A stretch of DNA of 19,121 bases, taken from NCBI GenBank assembly GCA_025934635.1, contig JAICWX010000161.1:1-19121 (forward strand), read 5' to 3'. Below the pieces are notes generated by a model. That model did not search any database. It was not told the DNA's origin and saw only the letters and a list, made by a program, of their open reading frames with translations. The translations under genes were made by a program, and so were the position numbers. The DNA comes from Streptosporangiaceae bacterium. GTDB lineage: Bacteria; Actinomycetota; Actinomycetes; Streptosporangiales; Streptosporangiaceae. Below are positions 5,705-15,081 of the stretch, in pieces. How positions within the stretch are numbered: the first letter of the stretch is position 1; each line of letters starts with the position of its first letter.

Positions 5705-8126
5705 ATGGATAGGGAGCTTGCGGCGCCGCCGACGGTGCGCGGACCGGGGGCGGGGACACTCGTGCTCACCATCAACGGCCGGGTCCGCGAGCTCCCGGTC
5801 GAGCCCCGGGTGAGCCTGCTCGACGCGCTCCGGGAACATCTGGCGCGGATGAGTGACGTGGCCCGGGTACCCGGGGTGACGGCGCGATTCCCGGTGATCT
5901 CACAGGCGCTGCTGCTGGGCGCGTCGGCGCAGCTGCGGAACATGGCCTCGATGGGCGGCAACCTGTGCCAGCGGGTGCGGTGCAGCTATTTCCGCGATGT
6001 CACGTCGTCGTGCAACAAGCGCGAGCCAGGCAGCGGCTGCGCCGCCATGGACGGGTTCCATCGCGGCCACGCCATCCTCGGCACCAGCGGCACGTGCATT
6101 GCCGTCCATCCATCCGATGTCGCGGTCGCGCTGACCGCGCTGGACGCGGTGGTGCACACCCGCGGGCCCGGCGGCGAACGCGCCATCGGAATCGACGACT
6201 TCTTCCTGCTTCCCGGTGACACCCCGGAGCGTGAGCACCCGCTGGAGCACGGGGAGCTGATCACCGCGATCGACACCGCCGCGGCCGGGCGCCTGCCGGG
6301 CGTGACCGCGGTCCTGACGCACCACGACCTGCCGAAGGTGAACCACGTGCCGCTGCTTCCGTCGCTGCTGGGCGGCCCGGCCCCCGGCGAGACGTTCTTC
6401 CCCATGCAGGACGACGTGATTCACTACGCGGGCCAGCCGGTCGCGATCGTCATCGCCGACCGCCTCGAGCAGGCCCCGCACGCCGCCACGGTGGTCCAGG
6501 TCAGTTACGCCGAGACCGCGTCGGTCACCACGATCGGCCAGGGCCGCGCCGACGCCTACGAGCCGGAGAAGATCTTCGGCGGCGTGATGCCAGCACGGAC
6601 CGAACGAGGAAACGTCGAGGACGGGTTCACCGCCGCGGATCTGCGTATCGACACGGCGTTCCGGTTCGCCGCCAATCACCACAACGCGCTCGAGGCGCTG
6701 ACCACCACCGCGGCCTGGGACGGTGACCAGCTGACGCTGTATGACTCCTGCCAGGGGATTAAGGCCGTGCAGCTGACCGTGGCCGCGCTGCTCGGCCTGT
6801 CGCCGTCCAGAATCCGGGTGCTGACCCGCTTCGTCGGCGGCGCCTTCGGATCCAAGGCCATGGTCTGGCCGCACGTCACCCTCACCGCCCTGGCCGCCCA
6901 GCACGTCCGCCGTCCGGTCCGGCTGGCACTGCCGCGCGGCCAGATGTTCACCTCGTGCGGGCACCGTGAGGAACAGGAGCAGCGCATCGAGCTCGGGGCG
7001 GCCAGCGACGGCAGGCTCATCGCCATCCGGCATCGCAAGATCTCGGTCACCTCCCCGTTCGATGACTGGGCCGAGCCGGCTTTCGGCGTCGCCTCCTCGC
7101 TCTACGCCTGTCCCAGCTATCAGGGCGTCCACCACCTGGTTCGCGGCAACACGATGACGCCCACGTTCACCCGCGGGCCGGGCGAGGCCCTCGGCGTCTT
7201 CACCCTCGAATGCGCGATGGACCAGCTGGCCAGCGAGCTCGGCATCGACCCGGTCGAGCTGCGACTGCGCAACATCACCGACGTCGACCCCGGTACCGGC
7301 CATCCCTGGTCCAGTTCCGGGCTGCGCGAATGCCTCGAGCGGGGCGCCGCCCGTTTCGGCTGGGCCGGGCGCAGTCCGCAGCCGCGGTCCCAGCGCGAGG
7401 GGAACTGGCTGATCGGCACCGGGATGGCCACCGCCGGCTACCCGGTCGCGTTCTTCGTGCGCACGCAGCGCGCCCGGGCGCACCTGCATGCCGACGGCAC
7501 CGCCGTCGTGGCCACCGCCGCCCAGGAGTTCGGCACGGGAATGGTGACCGTGCTGACCCAGGTCGCCGCCGACGGGCTCGGCATCGACCTGCGCGACGTG
7601 CGGCTCGAATTCGGCGACACCGACCTGCCGGCCGCCGGCTCGCCGGTGGGTTCGAACGGCGCCATGATGGTCAGCGCGGCCGTGCACAACGCCGCCGCCG
7701 CTGGATACCCCGTACGGGCTGCTGACCTTCGGTGCCCAGTTCGCCCGGGTCGCGGTCGACGCCGACCTGGGCATTGTCCGCGTCCGGCACCTGACCGGCG
7801 CCTTCGCCCCCGGCCGGATCCTCAACCCCATGACCGCCCGCAGCCAGCTCATGGGCGGCATGCTCTGGGGCATGGGCCAGGCCCTGCTGGAGGGGAACCA
7901 CATGGACACCAGGCACGGCCGGTGGGCCAGCACCAGCCTGGGCGACTACCTGGTCCCCGTCAACGCTGACGCCCCCGATGTCGACGTCGAGCTGATCCAG
8001 GTCGGCGCCGCGGCCGCGATCGCCAACGCGGTGTACCACGCCACCGGCTACCGGCCCCGCGAACTGCCGATCGCCGCCGAGCACCTGCTGCCGCACCTGC
8101 CACCCGGCCCGGCCGCCGGAGCGTAA
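5705..8126 (+). pseudogene. Fused, deleted and frameshifted remnant of a three-subunit molybdenum aldehyde/xanthine dehydrogenase operon (paoABC/yagTSR type)
   Basis: The start ATG at 5705 follows GGGAGGA (5694-5700). Residues 1-46 are the beginning of the 2Fe-2S subunit (LVLTINGR, LLDALREHL). At about 5845 the frame jumps into the FAD subunit (QLRNMASMGGNL, the Cys pair CQRVRC and CNKREPGSGC, GTSGTCIAVHPSD). All [2Fe-2S] cysteines and the FAD loop are missing. At about 6262 it jumps again, at 'ITAI', into the molybdopterin subunit: DDVIHYAGQPV, VGGAFGSK, RGPGEALGVFTLECAMD, AQEFGTG. Near 7700 the frame shifts by +1. The rest continues in the other frame (LLTFGAQFARVAVDADLG, NPMTARSQLMGGMLWGMGQA, YLVPVNADAPDVDVELI) to TAA at 8124-8126, with about 50 residues missing at the shift. 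A fourth gap at about 8005 removes the segment that carries the active-site Glu (GxKGxGEIG). Intact operons encode roughly 1200 residues; about 800 codons remain. An active enzyme is very unlikely. Confidence 0.85.
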
Positions 8127-8129
8127 TCC

Positions 8130-8402
8130 GTGCCGCACCACGACCTCGGCAGGCAGCCCTGGCTGGGCCTCGGCGGCCTGCTGCTCCGCGACATCGCCGG
8201 CTGGCAGCCGGCCGCCCTCGGGGCGGCCGGCGGGTGCGTCATCAGCGCCGCCCTGACGGCGCTGGCGCTCGATCGCGCCCTGGCCTCCTACGCCGATGGC
8301 GTGCCCTGGATCAGGGCCACCCCGGACCACTGGAACGGGCCGGCGCGGACGACGATTTGCCCGGCCGAGGTCGCGTTCCCCGCTCCGAATGCGAAAGGAT
8401 GA
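8130..8402 (+). CDS. Small unrecognised ORF after the dehydrogenase remnant
   Basis: 90 codons from a GTG start at 8130, three bases after the TAA of the dehydrogenase remnant, with GGAG (8118-8121) eight bases upstream. It contains a moderately hydrophobic stretch (LGAAGGCVISAALTALALDR) that could be a helix but not clearly a membrane segment. The C-terminus is Pro/Ala-rich. I recognise no family. It might be a genuine small gene co-transcribed with the former dehydrogenase operon, a degraded piece of a fourth gene of that operon, or a chance ORF in GC-rich DNA. The next gene starts 45 bp downstream. Confidence 0.3.
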   Translation: MPHHDLGRQPWLGLGGLLLRDIAGWQPAALGAAGGCVISAALTALALDRALASYADGVPWIRATPDHWNGPARTTICPAEVAFPAPNAKG

Positions 8403-8447
8403 TGCCAACGGCGGAGTTGGGTCTGCGGCCATGCGTGGAGGTGCGGG

Positions 8448-11400
8448 ATGGCAGACGGCGTGGATCCGCCTGTCCGGTTCGCGGTCGTGCACGAAAGCGC
8501 CCGCACGCGCGTTTCCCGGCTGTCGGGCGCGGACCGCACGCTGATCGTGAAGGAACCGCTCGGGCCGGACGCCGGGTCCCGGCTGCGGCATGAGGCCGCC
8601 ATCCTGGCGCGATTGCGCGGTGTCGCGGGAGTGGCGCAGCTCGCGGACGAACCACCGCCCGAGGGCTCGATCGTGCTGGCGGACGCCGGTCACAGCACCC
8701 TGGCGGACCTGCCGAGGCCACTGCCCGCGGGCGACCTGGCCAGGTTCGCGTCGGGGCTGGCCCGGGCCCTGGCCGGGCTGCACCGCCGGGAGGTGATTCA
8801 CCGTGACCTCACCCCGGCCAACGTCGTGGTCGCCGCCGACGGCACGCCCACTCTCGTGGACTTCGCCCTGGCCACGTCGATCGCCGAGATCCGCCCGGAA
8901 TTCACGCACCACAGCGAGATCCCCGGGACGCTGGCGTACCTGGCGCCGGAGCAGACCGGGCGGACCGGCCGGGCGGTGGACCAGCGGGCCGACCTGTACG
9001 CGCTGGGCGCGGTCCTGTACGAACTCGGCACCGGCGAGCCGCCCTTCGGGGCCGGTGACCCGCTGCGCCTCCTGCACGATCACCTGGCCCGGTTGCCGGT
9101 GCCGCCGGCCGACGTCAATCCGGGCATACCGGAACCGTTGTCGAAGGTCATCGTGCATCTGCTGGAGAAGGAGCCGGACAACCGGTACCAGTCGGCCGAC
9201 GGCGTGGCCCATGACCTGGAACGGCTGCGCGACGCCGGCGCCGGCCACGGCGGGTTCCGGGTCGGCGAGCATGATTTCCCGATCCGGCTGCTGCCGCCGT
9301 CACGGCTGGTGGGCCGGGACGAGCAGGTGGCGGCCCTGAAGCAGGCGTTCGCGGACGCGCTGGCCGGGCGGTGCGCGGGGGTGCTGGTCAGCGGCGTGCC
9401 CGGGATCGGCAAGACGGCGCTGGTCAACGAGCTGCGCCCGGTGGTGACCGCCAGCGGCGGCTGGTTCGTGGCGGGCAAGTTCGACGAATACCGCCGGGAT
9501 CAGGAATTCAACGCGGTCCAGCAGGCCTTCACCTCGTTCGGGCGGCTGCTGCTGGCCGAGCCCGAGGACGAGGTGACCCAGATCCGCGTCCGGATGCTCC
9601 GGGCCCTGGGCGCGAACGCGGGCCTGCTCGCCACCGTCGTGCCGGAGTTCGCGACGCTGCTGGGGCCGGGTGATCTCGGTGACCCGCTGACCGCGGCGGT
9701 CCGGGCGCAGCTGGTGGCGGTGGGAGCGCTGCGCGCGGTGGCGTCGAGGAGACGCCCGCTCGTGGTCTTCATCGACGACCTGCAATGGGGCGGCGGCGTC
9801 CCGCTCGGCTTCGTGGACATGGTGCTGAGCAATGAGGGGTCCGAGGGCCTGCTGGTGGTGGGGGCGTACCGGGAAGGCCACGTCGACCCGTCCCACCCGC
9901 TGGCGGCCATGCTGTCCCGGTGGCGCGAGGCGGCCGTGCCGCACCTGCCGCTCGGCGACATCAGCGGTCCCGATCTCGTCGTCTTGCTGAGCGAAATGCT
10001 GCACGTGACCCCCGCCGCGGCGGGGGACCTGGGTGCGGTGCTCGAGCCGCACTGTCATGGCAACCCCTATGAGACCGTCGAGCTGCTCAACGCGCTGCGC
10101 CGGGACGGCGTGCTGACGGCCTCGCCGGACGGGTGGCGGTGGCAGACGGCGGCCGTGCGGGCGCACCTGACCCGGGCGGAGGCCGGCGGGCTGTCGGCCG
10201 CCCGGGTCGCGGCCATGCCCGAGCAGTCCCGGCGGACGGTGGAGGCGATGGCCTGCCTGGGCGGGCGCGCCAAGCTGAGCGTGCTCGCGATCGCGACCGC
10301 CGCCCGGGGCAGCGTGCCGGACATCCTCGAGCCGGCCCTCCGGGAGGGCATCTTGGTGGCGGAGTCCGGGGCCGAGGAGGCGGTGCGGTTCCGGCACGAC
10401 CGGATCCGGGAGGGCGTGCTCAGCGGGCTGGGACCGGACCGGCGAGCCGAGCTGCATCTCGCCATGGCGCGGCGGCTCGCGGCGGTGCCGGGTCTCTTCG
10501 CGGTCGCGGCCGAGCAGTACCTGCCGGTAGCGGGGGCGGTCACCGATCCCGGCGAGCGCCGGGCGGTGGCCGGGCTGCTGCGCCGTGCCGCCGACGAGGT
10601 GACCCAGATCGGCGAATTCCCGCTGGTGCACGCGCTGCTGACGGCCGCGCTCGCGCTGGCCGACCAGGCCGATACCGATGCCCTCATCGAGTTGCACACC
10701 GTCCATCACGCCGCGCTGTTCAGCCTGGGTCGGATGGAGGAGGCGGACGAGGACTACCGTGTGCTCGAGGAACTGGCCGCCACCGTGCTGGACCGCCCGG
10801 CCGCGACCGCGCTGCAGGTGAAAGGCCTGACGCACCGGAACCGGTTCACCGAGGCGATCGACTTGGTGATCAGGTCCCTGCGCGAGTGCGGCGTCGATGT
10901 TCCTGACGCCGAGCGCATGCCCGCGGCCATCGACCGGCAGTTCGCCCGGCTGTACCAGTGGCTGGACCACACCGATCCCGCCGCTGACATGACCCGCCCC
11001 GACCTCACCGATCCGGCCCTGCTGGCCGCGGGCAGCCTGCTCAACGCGATGCTCTCCCCGGTCTACTTCATCGGCGACCAGGCCATGTTTTCCTGGGTGG
11101 GCCTGGAGGCGCTGCGGATCTGGACCGAGCACGGACCGGGCCACACCCTGGTCGGGTCGGCCGCCAACGCCGCCTTCCATGCCATCACCCAGCGCGGCGA
11201 CTACGCCGCGGCCTACCGCGCGGCCCGGCGGATCCTCGCGCTGGGGGAGACCCGGGCCTATGAGCCCGATACCTCGCATGCCCGCCTGGTCGTGTCGCTG
11301 CTGGACCCGTGGTTCGAGCCGGTGGAGAACAGCATCTCCGAAAGCCTGCGCGCCCGTGAGGGACTGCTCGCGGGCGGTGACCTGGCGAACGCCGGCTACA

Positions 11401-13925
11401 CCTACCACCAGACCGTGGCCGGGCTGCTGGACTGCGGGCCGACCCTGGACACCTGCCTGGCGCAGGTGAGCGCGGCGCTGGCTTTCGCGCGGCGGACCGG
11501 CACCGGGCAGACCTCGCAGTGGCTGGAGAGCTACCAGTGGCTGGCCGGCGTGCTGCGCCGTGAGGGCTCCGCCGCGGCCGCCGAGGGGATCCCCGTCGAC
11601 CGGTACGCGGGCAACCCGCTGGTGGTGATACACGTCCGCCTGTGCCGGGCTATCGCCGCCGCCATCTTCGGCGATCCGGCTGAGCTGGCGCGGCAAGGGG
11701 CGGCGGCGGTGCGGCTGCTCCCCGTCATCACCGGATTTTCCATGAGCGCCCTGGCCCACCCGCTCTACGGGCTCGGCCTGGCCGGGCAGGCCCGGTCCGC
11801 CGACGGCGACGAGCGCGCCGCGCTGCTGGCCGAACTGGACGACGTGCTGCGCTGGCTGGGCGGACGCGCCGCCGACGCGCCGGACAACTTCCTGCACCTG
11901 CTGCGGCTCGTGGAGGCCGAGCAGGCGTGGACGATGGGCGACTTCCGCGCCGCGGCCTTCGCGTTCGACTCCGCCCGGCGGGAGGCCGAGAGGCGGCAGC
12001 GCCCGTGGCACCGGGCGCTGATCGCCGAGCACGCGGGCCACTTCTACCTCTCTCACGGCCTGGAGCACACCGGCTATGAACTCCTCGGCCAGGCCCGTGA
12101 GCAGTACCTCGCCTGGGGGGCCGTGGCCAAGGCGGAGCAGATGAAATGGGCCTATCCGGATCTCAGCCCGCCGGCCGATGCCACCGCCGGCGAGGCCGGC
12201 CCGGCTGCGGACCATCCGCGCCGCGCCGCGGTCACCGCCGGCGCCACCGACCTGCTCGGCATCTTGTCGGCGGCGCGGGCCCTGAGTTCGGAGACGAGCG
12301 TCGAACGACTGCACGCCCGCGTGGTGGAGGTGCTGAGCGCGATGACCGGCGCCACCGGCGTGCACCTGGTGCTGTGGGACGAGGCCCGGCCGGACTGGGT
12401 GCTTCCCGCGCCTGCGGGCAGCCGGGGCGGCCTCTCGGCCGCCGGGCCGGCCGGCGGCACCGGCCACGACCCCGCCGCACCGGTGTCGGTCCTGCGTTAC
12501 CTGCGCCGGACCTCCGAACCGCTGGCGGTGAGCGACGCCACCAGCGACGACCGGTTCGCCCGCGACCCGTACTTCGACGGCGTCACCTGCTGCTCGCTGC
12601 TGGCGGTGCCGGTCTTCGGCCGCGGCGCGCTGCGCGCGGTGCTCCTGCTGGAGAACCGTCTCATCCGCGGTGCCTTCACCACCGCGCGGCTGGAAGCGGT
12701 CGGCCTCATCGCCGGGCAGCTCGCGGTATCCCTGGACAACGCCCAGCTGTACGCCGGGTACCGGCGGATCGCTGACGAGCAGGCCGCCTTGCGGCGGGTG
12801 GCGACGCTGGTCGCCCGGGCCGAGCCGCCGGAAGCGGTGTTCGCCGCCGTCGCCGCCGAGGCCAGGCAACTGCTCGCGGTCGACTTCGCGGCCCTGGTCC
12901 GGTACGACGAGCCGGAGATGATGGAGATCGTCGGCCTGTGGACCGCTCAGGAGGGCGTGCCGTCGACGCCGGTGGGAACCCGGCTGCCGCTCGGCGGGGA
13001 GAACGTGAGCACCCTGGTCTACCGGACGCGCCGCGCGGCGCGCACCAACCGCGCCGAGGCCACCGGCGCGATCGCCCGGATCGCCGTCGGCGAGTGGGGC
13101 TGGCAGTCGGTGGTGGGCGTGCCCGTCAGCGCCGAGAGCCGGCTGTGGGGCGTCCTGCTGGCGGGGTCCCTCAGCGAGGAAGTGCCGCCGCCGGACAGCG
13201 AGACCCGGCTGTCCGGGTTCGCCGAGCTGGTATCGACCGCGATCGCGAACGCCGAGGCGCGGGCCGAGGTGGCCGCCTCCCGCGCGCGGATCGTCGCCGC
13301 CGCCGACCAGGCCCGCCAGCGCATCGAGCGCGACCTGCACGACGGGGCCCAGCAGCGGCTGGTCTCGCTGGCCCTGCGCCTGCGCGACGCGCAGGAGGCG
13401 GTTCCGCCCGGGCTGGACGAGCTGCGCGCCCGGCTCGGCAACGCCGTGACCAGCGCCAACGACGCGCTGGACGAGGTGCACGAAATCGCCCGCGGCATTC
13501 ATCCGGCCGTCCTGGCCAGCGGCGGCTTGCGCCCGGCCCTGCGGGCGCTCGCCCGGCGCTCCCCGGTCCCGGTCCGGCTGGACGTGCTCGCTGAGCAGCG
13601 GCTGCCCGAGCCCGTCGAGGTCAGCGCGTACTACGTGGTCGCCGAGGCGCTGACCAACGCGGCCAAGCATGCGCGCGCCGCGGCCGTCAGCATCCGCGTC
13701 GAGGTGGCCGGCGACCTCCTGCGCGTCGCGGTCAGCGACGACGGCACCGGGGGCGCGGCTGTCGGCGGCGGCACCGGCCTGGTCGGGCTCAAGGACCGTG
13801 TCGAGGCGCTCGGCGGCCGCCTCCGGCTCGACAGCCCGGACGGCGGCGGGACGATCCTGACCGCCGAGCTTCCGGTCACCGCCGTCGGCGTCGGCTCCGT
13901 CCGGCCGGGCGCCGGCCCGGGATGA
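8448..13925 (+). CDS. Multidomain Ser/Thr kinase - AAA ATPase - GAF - histidine kinase sensor (HstK-like)
   Basis: 1825 residues; ATG preceded by GGAGGTG (8437-8443). Domains in order: a Ser/Thr kinase-like domain (about 10-262) with Lys35, Glu49, HRDLTPAN (118-125), D138-F-A in place of DFG, and LAPEQ (165-169), but without a recognisable glycine-rich loop; an AAA/STAND-type ATPase (about 285-500) with GVPGIGKT (316-323) and LVVFIDDLQW (438-447); a long helical, TPR-like region (about 640-1220); GAF 1 (about 1266-1437, with Cys1381-Cys1382); GAF 2 (about 1445-1605); and a HisKA_3 dimerisation domain with ERDLHDGAQQR (His1631). The HATPase domain follows, with EALTNAAKHA (from Glu1733) and VSDDGTGG (from 1762). 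The layout matches the dual-kinase HstK family known from cyanobacteria and actinobacteria. It should autophosphorylate and pass phosphate to the overlapping NarL-type regulator. It has no membrane segments, so it probably senses a cytoplasmic signal through GAF or TPR parts. Confidence 0.92.
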   Translation: MADGVDPPVRFAVVHESARTRVSRLSGADRTLIVKEPLGPDAGSRLRHEAAILARLRGVAGVAQLADEPPPEGSIVLADAGHSTLADLPRPLPAGDLARFASGLARALAGLHRREVIHRDLTPANVVVAADGTPTLVDFALATSIAEIRPEFTHHSEIPGTLAYLAPEQTGRTGRAVDQRADLYALGAVLYELGTGEPPFGAGDPLRLLHDHLARLPVPPADVNPGIPEPLSKVIVHLLEKEPDNRYQSADGVAHDLERLRDAGAGHGGFRVGEHDFPIRLLPPSRLVGRDEQVAALKQAFADALAGRCAGVLVSGVPGIGKTALVNELRPVVTASGGWFVAGKFDEYRRDQEFNAVQQAFTSFGRLLLAEPEDEVTQIRVRMLRALGANAGLLATVVPEFATLLGPGDLGDPLTAAVRAQLVAVGALRAVASRRRPLVVFIDDLQWGGGVPLGFVDMVLSNEGSEGLLVVGAYREGHVDPSHPLAAMLSRWREAAVPHLPLGDISGPDLVVLLSEMLHVTPAAAGDLGAVLEPHCHGNPYETVELLNALRRDGVLTASPDGWRWQTAAVRAHLTRAEAGGLSAARVAAMPEQSRRTVEAMACLGGRAKLSVLAIATAARGSVPDILEPALREGILVAESGAEEAVRFRHDRIREGVLSGLGPDRRAELHLAMARRLAAVPGLFAVAAEQYLPVAGAVTDPGERRAVAGLLRRAADEVTQIGEFPLVHALLTAALALADQADTDALIELHTVHHAALFSLGRMEEADEDYRVLEELAATVLDRPAATALQVKGLTHRNRFTEAIDLVIRSLRECGVDVPDAERMPAAIDRQFARLYQWLDHTDPAADMTRPDLTDPALLAAGSLLNAMLSPVYFIGDQAMFSWVGLEALRIWTEHGPGHTLVGSAANAAFHAITQRGDYAAAYRAARRILALGETRAYEPDTSHARLVVSLLDPWFEPVENSISESLRAREGLLAGGDLANAGYTYHQTVAGLLDCGPTLDTCLAQVSAALAFARRTGTGQTSQWLESYQWLAGVLRREGSAAAAEGIPVDRYAGNPLVVIHVRLCRAIAAAIFGDPAELARQGAAAVRLLPVITGFSMSALAHPLYGLGLAGQARSADGDERAALLAELDDVLRWLGGRAADAPDNFLHLLRLVEAEQAWTMGDFRAAAFAFDSARREAERRQRPWHRALIAEHAGHFYLSHGLEHTGYELLGQAREQYLAWGAVAKAEQMKWAYPDLSPPADATAGEAGPAADHPRRAAVTAGATDLLGILSAARALSSETSVERLHARVVEVLSAMTGATGVHLVLWDEARPDWVLPAPAGSRGGLSAAGPAGGTGHDPAAPVSVLRYLRRTSEPLAVSDATSDDRFARDPYFDGVTCCSLLAVPVFGRGALRAVLLLENRLIRGAFTTARLEAVGLIAGQLAVSLDNAQLYAGYRRIADEQAALRRVATLVARAEPPEAVFAAVAAEARQLLAVDFAALVRYDEPEMMEIVGLWTAQEGVPSTPVGTRLPLGGENVSTLVYRTRRAARTNRAEATGAIARIAVGEWGWQSVVGVPVSAESRLWGVLLAGSLSEEVPPPDSETRLSGFAELVSTAIANAEARAEVAASRARIVAAADQARQRIERDLHDGAQQRLVSLALRLRDAQEAVPPGLDELRARLGNAVTSANDALDEVHEIARGIHPAVLASGGLRPALRALARRSPVPVRLDVLAEQRLPEPVEVSAYYVVAEALTNAAKHARAAAVSIRVEVAGDLLRVAVSDDGTGGAAVGGGTGLVGLKDRVEALGGRLRLDSPDGGGTILTAELPVTAVGVGSVRPGAGPG

Positions 13926-14614
13926 ACGTTCCAGTGCCCGCCGGTAATGCCCGGGTGGACGCGAGCCGCGCCCGGGTCGTCCTGGCCGACGACGACATCT
14001 TGCTGCGGGAGGGCCTGGCGAGCCTGCTCGATCGCTCGGGACTCGACGTGGCCGGCCAGGCCGGTGACGCCGCCACCCTCATCGAACTCGTCCGCCGGGA
14101 GCGGCCCGACCTGGCGGTGGTCGACATCCGGATGCCGCCGGAGTTCTCGACCGAGGGCCTGGTGGCCGCCCAGCTCATCAAGCGGCACTACCCGCGGACG
14201 GCCGTCGTGGTGCTGTCGGCGCACGTGGAAGTCGAGCATGCGATGGACCTGCTCGCGAACGGCGAGCGCACCGGGTACCTCCTGAAAAGCCGCGTCACCG
14301 ACGTCACGGAGTTCATCCAGACGCTGCACCGGGTGATCCGCGGCGGGTCGGCGGTGGACCCCGCGCTGATCCAGGAACTGGTCGCGGCGCGGCACCCGGG
14401 CAATCCGCTGGACGAGCTGACCGGCCGGGAGCGGGAGGTGCTGGCGCTGATGGCGGAGGGACGGTCGAACGCGGGGATCGGGCAGGCGCTGTGGGTCACC
14501 GAGGGAACGGTCGAGAAGCACGTGCGCAGCATCTTGATGAAGCTGCAGCTACCGGAGAGCACCGAGGTCCACCGCCGGGTGCTGGCCGTCCTGGCCTTCC
14601 TGGATGCGCGCTGA
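13922..14614 (+). CDS. NarL/FixJ-family response regulator
   Basis: 230 residues. The ATG at 13922 overlaps the stop of the kinase gene by four bases (ATGA), so it is the likely cognate partner. The receiver domain (about 17-135) has the acidic pocket DDD (23-25), phospho-acceptor Asp68 in VVDIRMP, and the conserved Lys in YLLKSR. The LuxR-type DNA-binding domain (about 164-228) reads LTGREREVLALMAEGRSNAG, then VTEGTVEKHVRSILMKLQL. In this family HisKA_3 kinases phosphorylate the receiver Asp, and the regulator then binds promoters as a dimer. Target genes cannot be read from the window. The C-terminal end overlaps a possible upstream ATG of the next receiver gene. Confidence 0.95.
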   Translation: MNVPVPAGNARVDASRARVVLADDDILLREGLASLLDRSGLDVAGQAGDAATLIELVRRERPDLAVVDIRMPPEFSTEGLVAAQLIKRHYPRTAVVVLSAHVEVEHAMDLLANGERTGYLLKSRVTDVTEFIQTLHRVIRGGSAVDPALIQELVAARHPGNPLDELTGREREVLALMAEGRSNAGIGQALWVTEGTVEKHVRSILMKLQLPESTEVHRRVLAVLAFLDAR

Positions 14615-14660
14615 CCCTGGGCAACACCCTGCTACCTGCAATGCCGGGGGAGCGGCGCGC

Positions 14661-14666
14661 GGGGAG
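14661..14666 (+). promoter_or_regulatory. Ribosome-binding site favouring the GTG start of the receiver-only gene
   Basis: GGGGAG lies nine bases before GTG 14676. The alternative ATG at 14604 would add 24 residues (RADPGQHPATCNAGG...) unlike any receiver domain, although it overlaps the previous stop and could be translationally coupled. Confidence 0.55.
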
Positions 14667-14675
14667 AATGGCTGC

Positions 14676-15035
14676 GTGCAGTTGAGGTGCGTGATCATCG
14701 ACGATGACGAGAGGTTTCTCGATGTCGTCCGGGACTCGCTGGAACGAGGTGGCGTGACCGTGGCCGGGGTGGCCGGCAGCCGCGCCGCGGCCGTCCAGCG
14801 GGTTGCCGCGCTGCGCCCGGACGTCGTCCTGATCGACATCCGCCTGGGCGCGGAGTCCGGGTTCGACGTGGCCAGGGACCTGGCCGCCAGCGGGCACGCG
14901 ACCCGGCTCATCATGATCTCCTCGCACGCCGAGGTCGATTACGCGGACCTGATCGCGGAGGTACCCGTCGCCGGGTTCCTGCCCAAGACCGAGCTGTCCG
15001 CCGTGGCCATCCGCCGTGTGCTCGGGATGAACTGA
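14676..15035 (+). CDS. Stand-alone receiver-domain protein (no output domain)
   Basis: 119 residues from the GTG at 14676, essentially only a receiver domain. It has the acidic triad DDD (9-11), phospho-acceptor Asp54 in VVLIDIRL, the Ser-Ser of MISSHAE, and the conserved Lys in GFLPKTELS. It ends right after the last helix, with no DNA-binding part. It is the third gene of the kinase/regulator operon, 61 bp after the NarL-type regulator (with the GTG start). Single-domain receivers act as phosphate sinks, phosphorelay intermediates or allosteric partners; here competition with the NarL-type regulator for phosphate from the 1825-aa kinase is plausible but inferred. Starts at 14604 and 14676 are both possible. 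Confidence 0.88.
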   Translation: MQLRCVIIDDDERFLDVVRDSLERGGVTVAGVAGSRAAAVQRVAALRPDVVLIDIRLGAESGFDVARDLAASGHATRLIMISSHAEVDYADLIAEVPVAGFLPKTELSAVAIRRVLGMN

Positions 15036-15081
15036 GTTCACCGCCCGGCGGCACCGGTTCTCGCCGCTTTCTTACCGCTAG

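Noticed and set aside
5900..7933. 677-codon open frame on the - strand opposite the dehydrogenase remnant
   Set aside because: No recognisable domain; the + strand carries clear molybdopterin-enzyme motifs in the same place.
7671..9272. 533-codon open frame on the - strand
   Set aside because: It crosses two unrelated + strand genes and has no motif; a GC-driven shadow.
9300..13670. 1456-codon open frame on the - strand opposite the kinase gene
   Set aside because: It is an antisense shadow caused by the high GC content; it is full of Arg/Gly/Gln-rich low-complexity sequence with no family motif, while the + strand frame has clear kinase, ATPase and GAF domains.
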